Origin: Chlamydomonas sphaeroides
Taxonomy: Eukaryota > Chlorophyta > Chlorophyceae > Chlamydomonadales > Chlamydomonadaceae
Direction of reading: 5' to 3'
Length of the DNA stretch: 31,572 nt
Assembly: GCA_001662425.1 (NCBI GenBank)
Contig: BDDC01000951.1
Location: forward strand, 1-31,572
A model generated the notes under the pieces. It was not told the DNA's origin. It did not search any database and saw only the letters and a program-made list of their open reading frames with translations. The number at the start of each line of letters is the position of its first letter. Positions within the stretch are counted from its first letter, which is position 1. This document shows positions 30,429 through 31,572 of this stretch, in pieces. The position numbers were made by a program, and so were the translations under genes.

Positions 30429-30434
30429 TATAAG
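30429..30434 (+). promoter_or_regulatory. TATA box candidate
   Basis: TATAAG lies at the end of a pyrimidine-rich stretch, with a start site expected near 30455-30460. A TGTAA at 31091 would end a plus-strand transcript of about 640 bases. Confidence 0.4.
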
Positions 30435-30614
30435 AGCGCATGCGGCCAAACTTTGTTGGTGGGGCCCACGGTACAGTCCCACGCAGGTCCGACTCCTCCT
30501 GGTCGCACTTCCTCCCCGCCCGCCCCGGGACGCGTTACAGCGCTGCGTGTGAAGCGGCTCGCGCAGAAGCTAGCTAGCACCGAGCACCTCCAGGCCACGA
30601 GGACAGCAGGCAAC

Positions 30615-30794
30615 ATGAGCTGCGGCTCCTATGCGGCTCGGGGCTGGCAAGCTCCTGACTGGCGCAGGCGCAGCGGCGGCGCTCACGACGCGACCGGTAG
30701 CCCCCACCCCCCAGGTGCGCTGCCGCTCACCCGGCAGGTTGCTGAGAGCCCAAGGCGATGCCACAGGGATCATTGCGTAGCGGAAATTGCGTAG
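30615..30794 (+). CDS. Possible small protein, unknown
   Basis: A 59-residue frame starts at AACATGAGC (MSCGSYAARGWQAPDWRRRS) and stops at 30792-30794. It lies between a TATA candidate at 30429 and a TGTAA at 31091. A donor-like CAG/GTGCGC at about 30714 could shorten this exon. No family was recognised, and the evidence is positional only. Confidence 0.2.
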   Translation: MSCGSYAARGWQAPDWRRRSGGAHDATGSPHPPGALPLTRQVAESPRRCHRDHCVAEIA

Positions 30795-30801
30795 CGGAAA
30801 G
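30774..30801 (+). repeat. 14-bp tandem duplication
   Basis: ATTGCGTAGCGGAA occurs twice back to back. The second copy supplies the stop codon of the small frame that begins at 30615. Confidence 0.85.
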
Positions 30802-31118
30802 ATATCGCAAAGGCCACAGGGACGCAAGCAGCACAGGCCTCCGTGGCCCGGGCGCACCTGCTGCCTGCTTCCCCGCCTGCACCTCGTGCCAACCCACCAC
30901 GTGCCATCGCTGCCCCCGTCGCCTTGCACGAATGCGGCCCAACCTGATCAGCTGTCCCCAACCAATTCCCAGCAGCCCTGCAAGGACGAGAGCAATAGAT
31001 CACGGCCGGCCCAGCCCTGCGCGGCCGTCGTCCGACTCAATGCGTGGTGCGTGGCAGGCAGTGATGGCAGGGGCCCGTGTCACGCCACAGAATGTAACCC
31101 TGAGCGTTTGAAGTGCGG
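30795..31118. other. Intergenic or 3' UTR
   Basis: No gene is seen. It contains TGTAA at 31091-31095 on the plus strand, the possible end signal for a transcript starting near 30455. Confidence 0.3.
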
Positions 31119-31337
31119 GTGTCTTTCCGGCTGCGTCGGGCGACTCGGGTGACGCGCAGCAACACTCTGTGAACGCGCTCCCGTCGCGACTCACTGGCGC
31201 TGGGCTCGAAGCGGCTTCCTTTGGCGGTCGCTCCGCGGCTCGCTCCGGCTCGGGCTCAGTGACACGGTGATGCGTTACAAACAGTGGTCTTTGTAAGTGG
31301 CTCAGGCACAGTCTTGGCTACAGAGCCGGAAAGACAC
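31119..31337. repeat. Inverted 14-bp repeats, possible MITE-like unit
   Basis: GTGTCTTTCCGGCT (31119-31132) and its exact complement AGCCGGAAAGACAC (31324-31337) are separated by about 190 bp. The right arm is itself part of a GAGCCGG-AAAGACA-CCGGCTC hairpin. No target-site duplication is visible, so a transposon origin is only a possibility. Confidence 0.5.
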
Positions 31338-31539
31338 CGGCTCTGCGTGCCATTGCCCCTCTAGAACGCGCGGCCCCGCGCGGTACGGCAGACACGTCGC
31401 CCTCGCCTGCCACCAGTCAAGCCAACTCCTAGCCCAGCATTTAGCTGCCTACAACGTAAAGGACAAGCGAGGATCTTATCCTTCGGCGCCTCGGACTAGG
31501 GCCGTGCCAGCCCTTCTCCCTGTCGGCACCTACCCGGCT

Positions 31540-31567
31540 CCCCCCCCCCCCCCCCCCCCCCCCCCCC
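31540..31567 (+). repeat. Poly-C run of 28
   Basis: An uninterrupted run of C next to the window end. Its length may be inaccurate in the assembly, as such homopolymers commonly stop sequencing and assembly. Confidence 0.95.
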
Positions 31568-31572
31568 GTGGG

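Overview
The window looks like nuclear DNA of a volvocine or chlamydomonad green alga. The evidence is GC-rich coding sequence full of Ala, Gly, Pro and Gln runs, many short introns with GTGAGT/GTGCGT-type donors, the algal polyadenylation signal TGTAA, and a long (Ser-Pro)n / PPSPPP hydroxyproline-rich glycoprotein segment. No species can be named from sequence alone. No tRNA, rRNA, CRISPR array or bacterial operon was seen.

Layout. Bases 1-2145 contain no gene I can define. A plus-strand gene of nine exons (2146-6982) encodes a protein of about 1204 residues, with an N-terminal bromodomain and an unrecognised folded region in a low-complexity background that includes poly-Gln. Its first TGTAA downstream is at 8803. 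Facing it tail to tail is a minus-strand gene of at least three exons (14096-11137) for a Ser/Ala-rich protein with several RRxS sites; its first downstream signal (TTACA on the plus strand) is at 9016. The two predicted 3' ends are about 200 bp apart.

From about 14.1 to 21.8 kb the sequence is mostly repeats: a 16-bp tandem array, a CCCA-rich minisatellite, an (ATCAT)n pentanucleotide array, long direct repeats, and a copy of a short dispersed element. A few weak coding-like stretches are also present.

The most interesting locus is a large minus-strand gene, 29331 to 21791. I assembled it exon by exon with intron phases agreeing across 15 exons (about 724 residues; the N-terminus is missing and the C-terminus uncertain). 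Order from the N-terminal side: a Cys-containing PAN/Apple-like module, about 230 residues of (SP)n and PPSPPP hydroxyproline-rich glycoprotein, a Cys-rich segment, bulb-type (mannose-binding) lectin-like repeats, a second Cys-rich segment, and a C-terminal region with a QxW motif resembling a ricin-type lectin. It fits an extracellular-matrix or cell-wall lectin.

Two of its introns carry copies of the same dispersed element in opposite orientations. The element has a strictly conserved hairpin with a cUCCGg tetraloop and a CTATTT-type 3' tail. The unspliced transcript could therefore fold into a long hairpin. The last 2 kb holds a possible small plus-strand gene with a TATA box, a pair of inverted 14-bp repeats and a terminal poly-C run of 28.
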